Shown here: positions 1 through 5,459 of the stretch, piece by piece | Layout of the letters: each line of letters opens with the position of its first letter | How positions within the stretch are numbered: the stretch's first letter is position 1 | From: Sediminibacterium sp. | Lineage (GTDB): Bacteria > Bacteroidota > Bacteroidia > Chitinophagales > Chitinophagaceae | Direction of reading: 5' to 3' | Assembly (NCBI GenBank): GCA_023256555.1 | Contig: JALRFB010000073.1 | Location: 1-5,587, forward strand | DNA length: 5,587 nt | The notes under the pieces: generated by a model | What the model saw: the letters and a program-made list of their open reading frames with translations, nothing else | Told to the model about the DNA's origin: nothing | Database searches by the model: none | Position numbers and translations under genes: made by a program

Positions 1-16
1 AATAGGGATTTTGGGT

Positions 17-24
17 TACTTTTG
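17..24 (+). promoter_or_regulatory. Possible Bacteroidota -7 promoter element for the sigma/protease operon
   Basis: The bases TACTTTTG match the Bacteroidota -7 consensus TAnnTTTG at every fixed position, and the same 8-mer precedes the pseudouridine synthase gene at 4362. The matching -33 TTG element would fall left of the window, so it cannot be checked. If the element is active, transcription would start near 29-32. That would exclude the TTG at 22 as the sigma-factor start and favour the TTG at 46. Six fixed positions in A/T-rich DNA will match by chance several times in this window, so this is suggestive only. Confidence 0.4.
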
Positions 25-612
25 GGCCTCTTAAGTATTAATCTCTTGAAAGCTGAAATCAATGAACAAGCCCTTTTAAAAGGGTTAGCACAAAATGACT
101 CTAAAGCGGTGGAAACCCTTTATAAAAGTCATTTCACCATGATTCAGCATTTCGTGCTCAACAATAATGGAAGTTTTGATGACGCAAGAGATCTTTTCCA
201 AGAAGCCATGATCACTTTATATGAAAAAGTCCAATCGGATAGTTTTGTATTAAGTTGCCAAATCAAAACCTACCTCTTCTCAATTTGTAAAAACTTGTGG
301 CTCAAGCGTTTACAACAAATGGGCAAATATAGCGCTCCATTGAGTACAGAAGAAGAGAGTATTGCAGTAGAGGCAGATTTGGAGGCCTTTCAAAAGAAAG
401 ATGCTGCATTTACTATTATGAATAGAGCTTTAAATAGTCTGGGGGAACCTTGCAAAAGTCTTTTAGAAGGCTACTATTTAAATAAGAAAGGGATGCAGGA
501 ATTAGCCGAGGATTTTGGTTATACCAATGCAGACAACGCGAAGAACCAGAAATATAAATGTTTAATGCGCTTAAAGAAATTGTTCTTTTCGCAATATAAT
601 ATAGGAGACTAA
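22..612 (+). CDS. ECF-type sigma-70 family RNA polymerase sigma factor
   Basis: Predicted alternative sigma factor that directs RNA polymerase to a specific promoter set; it acts in the cytoplasm. With numbering from the TTG at 22, region 2 spans about residues 25-98. It contains the acidic helix DDARDLFQEAMITLYEKV (53-70), typical of the core-binding segment 2.2, and a basic/aromatic stretch (81-98) fitting the -10-recognition part. A variable linker (about 100-128) leads to region 4 (about 131-188), whose helix-turn-helix lies around 158-187. At about 190 residues with only regions 2 and 4, it has normal ECF architecture. The start is uncertain. The frame stays open to the left edge, the first available starts are TTGs at 22 and 46, and no ATG is usable. 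The 46 start gives a 188-residue protein beginning MKAEINEQ and fits the promoter-like element at 17-24. The next gene starts six bases after the stop and is probably its membrane regulator. The family call is firm; its regulon is unknown. Confidence 0.9.
   Translation: MGLLSINLLKAEINEQALLKGLAQNDSKAVETLYKSHFTMIQHFVLNNNGSFDDARDLFQEAMITLYEKVQSDSFVLSCQIKTYLFSICKNLWLKRLQQMGKYSAPLSTEEESIAVEADLEAFQKKDAAFTIMNRALNSLGEPCKSLLEGYYLNKKGMQELAEDFGYTNADNAKNQKYKCLMRLKKLFFSQYNIGD
603..607 (+). promoter_or_regulatory. Shine-Dalgarno-like AGGAG inside the end of the sigma gene
   Basis: AGGAG lies in the last codons of the sigma-factor gene, 11 bases before the first of three consecutive ATG codons (619, 622, 625). 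It is the only clear purine-rich ribosome-binding site seen before a gene here. The spacing suits the ATGs at 619 or 622 only loosely, but it supports translation of the protease from a shared transcript. Confidence 0.45.
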
Positions 613-618
613 ATAAAG

Positions 619-1737
619 ATGATGATGGATGATATTCAATTATTAGAAGCTATAGAAAGATACCTGGCAGGCGATATGTCTACTCAGGAGATGGCTCAAT
701 TTGAATCCATCCGTAAGCAAACGCCCGAAATTGATCAAATGGTAGTAGAGCATGAAATGTTCTTACATCAAATGAACCAATTTGCTAAACGTAAGAATTT
801 TGCTGCTTTATCTAAGAAAACATTTGATACTTTATACGCAGCTGGTGAATGGGATATCATTGATGAAAATTCTACCAAGGGTAAAGTGATTTATCTTTGG
901 AATAAATACAAGAAAGTAACTGCTATTGCTGCATCTGTGGGTGGATTTATTGCATTATTCACTTCTTCAATGATTTTATACTTCTCTCCTAGTTTGAATG
1001 GCTCTCAGGTTTTACAATTAAGCAAGGCTATTGAAGTAATTAAGAAGGATCAAAAAGTGCAGGGTCATTTATTGAATGAAGTAAAGACTAAGTTGCCAGA
1101 AAATGCCAAGTTAATTAGTGGTGGTTCTGGCTTTTTAATTGATACCAAAGGTTTTGTGATTACCAATGCGCACGTTTTAAAAGGTAATAGTGCTATTGTA
1201 GTAAACAGTGAAGGTCAAGAATTGAAAGCGGATATTGTATATGCAGATCAAGTTTTAGATTTAGCATTATTACAAATCAATGATGAAGAATTTAAGCAAC
1301 CTAAACAATTGCCTTTCACTATTCGTAAAAAAATGACCGAATTAGGTGAAGAGATTTTCACATTGGGTTATCCAAGATCAGATAATGATATTGTGTATGG
1401 GAAGGGCTATTTAAGTGCTCAATCTGGGTTCGAAGGAGACAGCAATGCTTATCAAATTCAAATCAGCGCTAACCCAGGTTATTCTGGAGCTCCAGTATTT
1501 AATGATAATGCAGAATTAATTGGCATTATTAGTACACGTCAAAAACAAGCTGAGGGTGTTGCATTTGCTATTAAGTCTAAAAAGATTTACGACTTAGTAA
1601 ATACCATCAAAGAAAACGAGTCAACCAAAGACGTAAAGGTGAAATTAGCAAAAGCTAGTTCCAAATTAGGAAAAGATAGAAAAAGTCATATTAGTAATTT
1701 CAAGAATTACATTTACTCTATCAAATCTTACAACTAG
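619..1737 (+). CDS. Membrane-anchored trypsin-like (HtrA/DegS-type) serine protease with anti-sigma-like N-terminus
   Basis: 372-residue protein in three visible parts. Residues 1-98 are helical and charged. The segment at 8-30 (IERYLAGDMSTQEMAQFE and flanks) resembles the N-terminus of Bacteroidota FecR-type and other anti-sigma factors. There is no HxxxCxxC zinc motif; the whole protein lacks cysteine. Residues 99-122 form one transmembrane helix preceded by lysines (NKYKK), predicting the N-terminus in the cytoplasm and the C-terminus in the periplasm. Residues 123-160 look like a helical linker. Residues 165-330 are a trypsin fold with HtrA signatures: GSGF (169-172), TNAHV with His185, LDLALL with Asp214, and NPGYSGAP with Ser289, so the triad is complete. 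No PDZ domain follows, unlike DegS or DegP; instead there is a basic tail (331-372, 10 Lys and 1 Arg against 4 acidic residues). The gene directly follows the ECF sigma gene, so I infer that it holds the sigma factor and reads envelope stress. The protease assignment is strong; the anti-sigma role is inference. Three ATGs in a row leave the exact start open by two codons. Confidence 0.88.
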   Translation: MMMDDIQLLEAIERYLAGDMSTQEMAQFESIRKQTPEIDQMVVEHEMFLHQMNQFAKRKNFAALSKKTFDTLYAAGEWDIIDENSTKGKVIYLWNKYKKVTAIAASVGGFIALFTSSMILYFSPSLNGSQVLQLSKAIEVIKKDQKVQGHLLNEVKTKLPENAKLISGGSGFLIDTKGFVITNAHVLKGNSAIVVNSEGQELKADIVYADQVLDLALLQINDEEFKQPKQLPFTIRKKMTELGEEIFTLGYPRSDNDIVYGKGYLSAQSGFEGDSNAYQIQISANPGYSGAPVFNDNAELIGIISTRQKQAEGVAFAIKSKKIYDLVNTIKENESTKDVKVKLAKASSKLGKDRKSHISNFKNYIYSIKSYN

Positions 1738-1751
1738 TAATTTCACTAGTT
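1732..1751. repeat. Short inverted repeat in the convergent gap
   Basis: AACTAGT (1732-1738) and ACTAGTT (1745-1751) form a perfect 7-bp stem around a 6-base loop. The stem covers the stop codon of the protease gene and fills the 16-bp gap before the end of the nucleotidyltransferase. Neither strand has a following T-run, so it is at best a weak bidirectional terminator and may be chance. Confidence 0.35.
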
Positions 1752-1753
1752 CA

Positions 1754-2656
1754 TTACCAAAGTTTTGCAGGATATATATTTGAAGCAACTAATGCATCAA
1801 TATTTGCTTTAACACCTGGTGCATCTTCTTTGTATGTTACACCAAACCATTTTGCATTAGTTGGAATCACTTTAACATTACCTAATTGCAATTCGCTGTA
1901 TCTTCCTGCTACAAATGGAATATAAAATTCAGACTTTAATTCCTGTCCTTGTTTACTTAAGAATATTTTAAACTCGCTTGCACATAAATCAATAAAGCCA
2001 GGCGCAAAACACATAAAATTCATACTCACTCTAGTATCTTCTTTTAAAGGAGTCTCTACTCCATTTTCTTCGAATACAATTTGACCTGAAGTAGTTCTAT
2101 AAATTTTTGTACGCTCATTAATAGCAGTCAAATTATCATTGGCATCTGTACTACAAACACCTCTACTTACTGTACCATTTTCGCTTAATGTATTAGATAG
2201 TTCATATCCTAAAATACAATATTGTTTTTCAGAGCATTCAGTGGTTAAAAAAGTATACGCTTGTTGAAAAGCTTCTGCTCCATAATAATCATCCGCATTG
2301 ATTACAGCGAATGGTTCATTCACTATCCCCTTGGTACACAATAATGCATGTGCAGTTCCCCAGGGCTTTGTTCTATCTGCAGGAACATCAAAACCTTCGG
2401 TAAACTTGTCTAAAGATTGGTACACATAAGCTGTAGCAATTTTACCAGCCAATTTGGGTTCAAAACTAGCTTTGAAAGCATCGCTAAAATCTTCTCTGAT
2501 AATGAAGACCACTTTGCCAAATCCAGCTCTAATAGCATCAAATATTGAATAATCCATAATGGTTTCACCATTTGGACCAAATCCCTCTGTTTGCTTTTGA
2601 CTACCATACCTGCTTGCCATCCCTGCCGCTAAAATCACTAATGTAGGTGCACTCAT
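1754..2656 (-). CDS. Sugar-phosphate-type nucleotidyltransferase (NTP transferase domain protein)
   Basis: Predicted cytoplasmic enzyme that joins a sugar-1-phosphate to a nucleotide, giving an NDP-sugar; the sugar and the nucleotide cannot be read from the sequence. The 300-residue protein is one GT-A/Rossmann-like domain. LAAGMASRYGS (9-19) is the N-terminal nucleotide-binding loop, with Arg16 in the position of the conserved arginine. Lys97 and GTAHALL (100-106) fit the base-binding segment. VINADDYYG (118-126) carries the Asp pair that usually binds the metal. VSMNFMCF (210-217) and WFGVTYKEDAPGVK (270-283) fit the acceptor-side strand and the C-terminal lobe. The loop departs from the usual GxGxRxxPxT pattern, and no left-handed beta-helix acetyltransferase domain follows. 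Similar Bacteroidota proteins are, as I recall, often paired with an aminoglycoside-type phosphotransferase (compare the AmgK/MurU recycling pair), but no such partner is present here. The ATG at 2656 is preceded by an A-rich leader with no Shine-Dalgarno, which is normal for the phylum. Confidence 0.85.
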   Translation of the reverse strand: MSAPTLVILAAGMASRYGSQKQTEGFGPNGETIMDYSIFDAIRAGFGKVVFIIREDFSDAFKASFEPKLAGKIATAYVYQSLDKFTEGFDVPADRTKPWGTAHALLCTKGIVNEPFAVINADDYYGAEAFQQAYTFLTTECSEKQYCILGYELSNTLSENGTVSRGVCSTDANDNLTAINERTKIYRTTSGQIVFEENGVETPLKEDTRVSMNFMCFAPGFIDLCASEFKIFLSKQGQELKSEFYIPFVAGRYSELQLGNVKVIPTNAKWFGVTYKEDAPGVKANIDALVASNIYPAKLW

Positions 2657-2681
2657 CTCGCTATTTTTTTAATTAATTGTA

Positions 2682-2702
2682 CATTTACCCAGCAGGTAAA
2701 TG
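2682..2702. repeat. Perfect 8-bp inverted repeat in the divergent gap
   Basis: CATTTACC (2682-2689) and GGTAAATG (2695-2702) pair perfectly around the 5-base spacer CAGCA. The repeat lies between the nucleotidyltransferase start and its candidate -7 element, close to the predicted transcription start (about 2703-2706). It could be an operator overlapping +1, or an RNA hairpin at the 5' end of the minus-strand leader. It also lies about 40 bp upstream of the PLP-enzyme start, so a bound regulator could affect both genes. No T-run follows on either strand, so a terminator is unlikely. Confidence 0.5.
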
Positions 2703-2709
2703 AAGTCTG

Positions 2710-2717
2710 CAAAAATA
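2710..2717 (-). promoter_or_regulatory. Candidate -7 element for the nucleotidyltransferase gene
   Basis: On the minus strand these bases read TATTTTTG, matching TAnnTTTG at every fixed position, followed by CA as at the pseudouridine synthase promoter. It predicts a leader of roughly 45-50 bases before the ATG at 2656. There is no good TTTG at the -33 position; only a T-rich stretch lies there. Confidence 0.45.
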
Positions 2718-2743
2718 ACTGATTTTCACTAATTATAAAAAGT

Positions 2744-3622
2744 TTGCATACAAAAGCCACTATATCACATTTAAATCATTACGAATCCAATGGTCATACT
2801 ATTGATATGTTAAGACTAGATTTAGTACACCCTATTGTTAGTGGAAATAAATGGTATAAGTTAAGTGGATATTTACAAGATGCTCTCTCAAAAAATGCAA
2901 GCCATATTGCTAGTTTCGGCGGCCCATACTCCAATCATATTGTTGCACTAGCATTTGCAGGAAAGGCAATTGGCCTTCAAACAATTGGTTATATTAGATC
3001 CAATAAAGACGAGCCACTCACCCCCAGTTTAGAAGAAGCTTTGTCTTATGGAATGCAATTGGAGTTTTTAGGAAGAACATCATTTCAAGAATTAAAAGCT
3101 AGTATACTACAAGAAGAAAAAACATCTAACACCTATTTTATTGACGAAGGGGGGTATGGAAAATTAGGTGCTATTGGATTTGCAAGTATTGCAGAGGAAG
3201 TAAATATAAGCAGCTATGATTATATATTGGCTGCAGTAGGCACTGGCACTATGTTAGCAGGATTAATTAGTTTATGTCAACCTCATCAAAAAATTATAGG
3301 AATTCCTGTTTTAAAAAATGAAGGCACAATTAGGTCTGAAATAAATTCAATTCTACCCAAGGAACCAATATCTTATGAATTACTTCATCAATTTCATCAA
3401 GGTGGTTACGCAAAAACAACCAATGAACAAATTCAATGCATGAATCAATTTTGGAAACACACAAATATTGCTACCGATATTGTATATACTGGGAAATTGG
3501 TAACTGCTTTTGAGACTTTATTAAAAGATGAATATTTTGAAAAAGGAAAAAAAATCTTATTGATTCATTCTGGAGGATTGCAGGGCAATAGATCTATCGC
3601 GCCTGGTATATTGCATTTCTAG
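2744..3622 (+). CDS. PLP-dependent D-cysteine desulfhydrase / ACC deaminase family protein
   Basis: Predicted cytoplasmic pyridoxal-phosphate enzyme of the tryptophan-synthase-beta fold type. It would cleave D-cysteine to pyruvate, sulfide and ammonia, or a related small amino acid. SGNKWYKL (33-40) carries the PLP lysine Lys36, equivalent to Lys51 of Pseudomonas ACC deaminase. FGGPYSNH (58-65) fits the substrate-carboxylate loop and GTGTMLAGL (166-174) the phosphate-binding loop. IHSGGLQG (274-281) is the C-terminal active-site strand. Two positions reported to separate the activities read Thr249 (in VYTGK; Glu295 in ACC deaminase) and Ser276 (in HSGG; Leu322 in ACC deaminase), which favours desulfhydrase. 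At 292 residues it is shorter than the roughly 330-340 of the characterised enzymes, mainly at the N-terminus. The start is the TTG at 2744. An in-frame stop at 2720-2722 limits extension, and the first ATG (2807) would remove the strand before the PLP lysine. Its stop overlaps the lipB stop by four bases. Confidence 0.85.
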   Translation: MHTKATISHLNHYESNGHTIDMLRLDLVHPIVSGNKWYKLSGYLQDALSKNASHIASFGGPYSNHIVALAFAGKAIGLQTIGYIRSNKDEPLTPSLEEALSYGMQLEFLGRTSFQELKASILQEEKTSNTYFIDEGGYGKLGAIGFASIAEEVNISSYDYILAAVGTGTMLAGLISLCQPHQKIIGIPVLKNEGTIRSEINSILPKEPISYELLHQFHQGGYAKTTNEQIQCMNQFWKHTNIATDIVYTGKLVTAFETLLKDEYFEKGKKILLIHSGGLQGNRSIAPGILHF

Positions 3623-4329
3623 CCAATTAACTCGCAATCAAAAATATGGGCAAAATGTTTTTTAATTTTTTGCTTCACTTCTTCATAATCTACTTTTCTA
3701 CCTAATTCTTTTTCTAAAGAAGTCACTGTTTTACCCTGTATTCCACAAGGAACAATATACTCAAAATGCGAAAGATCTGGATTCACATTTAATGCAAAGC
3801 CATGCATGGTAATCCATCTACTACATTTTATACCCATGGCACAAATTTTTCTTGCCATAAATGGATTCTCAGGTTCTAGCCATACCCCAGTTTCACCTGC
3901 ACTTCTCTCTCCTATTAAACCATATTCTGCAATAGTGTCAATGATCACTTGCTCTAAAGTTCTCAAATACCAACCCAAATCTGTTTGAAACTTATCTAAA
4001 TCTAAGATAGGATAACCCACAATTTGTTGAGGACCATGATAGGTAATATCACCCCCTCTATTAATATGGAAAAACTCGATACCTAATTTTTCTAATTGTT
4101 CTTCAGATACTAAAACATGCTCCCTTTTTCCATTTTTACCCAAAGTAAATACTGGCGGATGCTCTACCATAATAAATCTATGTTCTGTATTAGTGAGCTT
4201 AACATCTTCGTTATGCTCTCTAGCTAAAGACTTGATTGCAGTGTTTTTCGCCAAAAGGGTTTCTTGGTAATCCCAGGTAGGTTGAAAGGATTTTACCCCT
4301 AAATCTTCGAAATACACTTTTTGTAGCAT
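3619..4329 (-). CDS. lipB: Octanoyltransferase (lipoyl(octanoyl) transferase)
   Basis: Cytoplasmic enzyme that moves octanoate from octanoyl-ACP to the lipoyl domains of 2-oxoacid dehydrogenases and the glycine cleavage H protein; LipA then inserts sulfur. RGGDITYHGP (91-100) is the acyl-chain pocket signature. Lys161 (in RKICAMGIK) and Cys195 (in VPCGI) are the expected acyl-transfer pair, with the same 34-residue spacing as Lys135 and Cys169 in E. coli LipB. HGFALNVNPDL (176-186) is also typical. The usual HGPGQ reads HGPQQ here, a Gly-to-Gln change at residue 101 next to the pocket. The length of 236 is slightly above the common 210-230. The ATG at 4329 is the only reasonable start: an in-frame stop lies 10 bases upstream and the next Met is residue 54. 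No lipA is in the window. The ATG sits four bases after a TAnnTTTG element, predicting an almost leaderless mRNA. Confidence 0.96.
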   Translation of the reverse strand: MLQKVYFEDLGVKSFQPTWDYQETLLAKNTAIKSLAREHNEDVKLTNTEHRFIMVEHPPVFTLGKNGKREHVLVSEEQLEKLGIEFFHINRGGDITYHGPQQIVGYPILDLDKFQTDLGWYLRTLEQVIIDTIAEYGLIGERSAGETGVWLEPENPFMARKICAMGIKCSRWITMHGFALNVNPDLSHFEYIVPCGIQGKTVTSLEKELGRKVDYEEVKQKIKKHFAHIFDCELIG

Positions 4330-4333
4330 AGAA

Positions 4334-4341
4334 CAAAGTTA
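4334..4341 (-). promoter_or_regulatory. -7 element for lipB, four bases before the start codon
   Basis: On the minus strand this reads TAACTTTG, then TTCT, then the lipB ATG. It matches TAnnTTTG at every fixed position. With the usual spacing the transcript would begin at or within about three bases of the ATG. No clear -33 TTTG is seen at the usual distance. The element also covers the in-frame stop that fixes the lipB start. Confidence 0.55.
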
Positions 4342-4361
4342 CAAACTAAGCAGCAATATCC

Positions 4362-4369
4362 TACTTTTG
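4362..4369 (+). promoter_or_regulatory. -7 element for the pseudouridine synthase gene, four bases before the start codon
   Basis: TACTTTTG, then CAAC, then ATG at 4374. It is a perfect TAnnTTTG match, identical to the element at 17-24. The only -33-like bases are a partial TTA at 4339-4341, inside the opposing lipB element. No Shine-Dalgarno can fit, so the mRNA is predicted to be leaderless or nearly so. Confidence 0.6.
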
Positions 4370-4373
4370 CAAC

Positions 4374-5429
4374 ATGTCAAGCGAACAAGAAATTAGTATC
4401 GAAGAAAATAACGAAGAAGTTTATGAGCGATTGGTCTTTATGGTTGATAAAGGTCAAGAACCCATGCGCATAGATAAATGGGTACAGATGCGGATTGAAG
4501 GTATGACCAGAAATAAACTTCAAAATGGGATTGATGCAGGCTTTCTCACAGTGAATGGAAAAGTGGTGAAGAGTAATTATAAAACCAGACCTTTCGATGA
4601 AGTCGTATACATGAGTTATGTAAATCCAGATTATACCGAATTAAAACCGGAAAAAATGGATTTAGACATTGTATACGAGGACGATGCAGTAATGGTAATC
4701 AATAAGCCAGCCAATATGGTTGTGCATCCAGGCATTGGTAATTACACTGGAACATTGTTAAATGGTGTTGCTTATCATTTATTATCTCAAAATCCAGATT
4801 TAAATGAAGAACTACTACCAAGATTTGGTTTAGTACACAGAATTGACAAGAACACCACTGGACTGATTGTATTAGCTAAAACTCCAGAAGCTGCAAGTCA
4901 TTTAGCAAAACAATTTTTCAACCATACTGTTGAAAGAAAATATATGGCTTTGGTTTGGGGAGATGTACAAGAAGATGAAGGCACCATTGAAGCACATATT
5001 GCTCGACACAAAACCAACAGAAAACAATTTGACGCATACCCAGAAGGGGAAACAGGCAAACATGCCATTACGCATTATCAAGTTGTAGAGCGCTTTAATT
5101 ACACTACCCTTGTTTCTTGTGTTTTAGAGACAGGGAGGACGCACCAGATTCGAGTACACATGAAATATATCGGTCACACACTTTTCAATGATTGGGAATA
5201 TGGCGGAGACAGAATATTAAAAGGAACTATCTATACCAAATACAAACAGTTTGTAGACAATTGTTTTGAAGCTTGCCCTAGATGTGCTTTACACGCAGCC
5301 ACTTTAGGTTTTGAACATCCTACTACTGGACAACATATGAGTTTCGAAAGTCCATTGCCTTCTGATATGGAAGCCGTGATTACTAAGTGGAGGAATTATA
5401 AGTCATCCGCTCATAAGTTAGAAGAATAG
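4374..5429 (+). CDS. RluA-family rRNA pseudouridine synthase with S4 domain (RluD/RluC-like)
   Basis: Predicted to convert uridines in 23S rRNA (or tRNA) to pseudouridine. Residues 1-27 are an acidic, probably disordered leader. Residues 30-78 form an S4 RNA-binding domain (MRIDKWVQ, then FLTVNGKVVK at 57-66). The catalytic domain starts near 97. VYEDDAVMVINKPANMVVHPG (100-120) is the strand-loop typical of the family. HRIDKNTTGLIVLAK (155-169) holds the catalytic Asp158. ETGRTHQIRVHM (252-263) is the conserved C-terminal RNA/active-site motif, and ALHAATLGFEHPTTG (305-319) follows. The S4 domain and order of motifs fit RluC/RluD; the target uridines cannot be assigned, so no symbol is given. 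At 351 residues it is slightly longer than E. coli RluD (326), partly through the acidic leader and an insertion around 280-304 containing three cysteines (297, 301, 304). The ATG at 4374 is the only start after an in-frame stop at 4347-4349. Confidence 0.93.
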   Translation: MSSEQEISIEENNEEVYERLVFMVDKGQEPMRIDKWVQMRIEGMTRNKLQNGIDAGFLTVNGKVVKSNYKTRPFDEVVYMSYVNPDYTELKPEKMDLDIVYEDDAVMVINKPANMVVHPGIGNYTGTLLNGVAYHLLSQNPDLNEELLPRFGLVHRIDKNTTGLIVLAKTPEAASHLAKQFFNHTVERKYMALVWGDVQEDEGTIEAHIARHKTNRKQFDAYPEGETGKHAITHYQVVERFNYTTLVSCVLETGRTHQIRVHMKYIGHTLFNDWEYGGDRILKGTIYTKYKQFVDNCFEACPRCALHAATLGFEHPTTGQHMSFESPLPSDMEAVITKWRNYKSSAHKLEE

Positions 5430-5459
5430 GAGCAATACAAAATTATAATCAAAAAAAAA

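Noticed and set aside
2410..2607. 65-codon open frame on the minus strand
   Set aside because: It lies wholly inside the nucleotidyltransferase gene on the same strand in another frame and shows no family motif. The overlapping frame has clear conserved motifs, so this is a shadow.
2680..2687. TACATTTA as a plus-strand -7 element
   Set aside because: It lacks the final G of TAnnTTTG and overlaps the inverted repeat. A single near-match in A/T-rich DNA is expected by chance.
2732..2737. TATAAT on the minus strand (Pribnow box of the E. coli type)
   Set aside because: Bacteroidota housekeeping promoters use TAnnTTTG rather than TATAAT, and no paired TTGACA is present at 17 bp.
2739..2746. AAAGTTTG as a -7 element for the PLP-enzyme gene
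   Set aside because: The first fixed base differs from TAnnTTTG, and it overlaps the TTG start codon. A transcript starting after it would lack any start before residue 22, which would cut into the conserved fold. The promoter of this gene remains unassigned.
3610..3637. ATTGC...GCAAT pairing around the shared stop codons as a terminator
   Set aside because: Only five base pairs with an 18-base loop and no T-run; too weak to call.
3806..3988. 60-codon open frame on the plus strand
   Set aside because: It is antisense to the conserved core of lipB, with no promoter or leader and no recognisable protein features.
5262..5287. C-x3-C-x2-C in the pseudouridine synthase as a radical SAM cluster
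   Set aside because: The spacing matches, but the protein is a clear RluA-family enzyme with a different fold and mechanism, and no other radical SAM signature is present.
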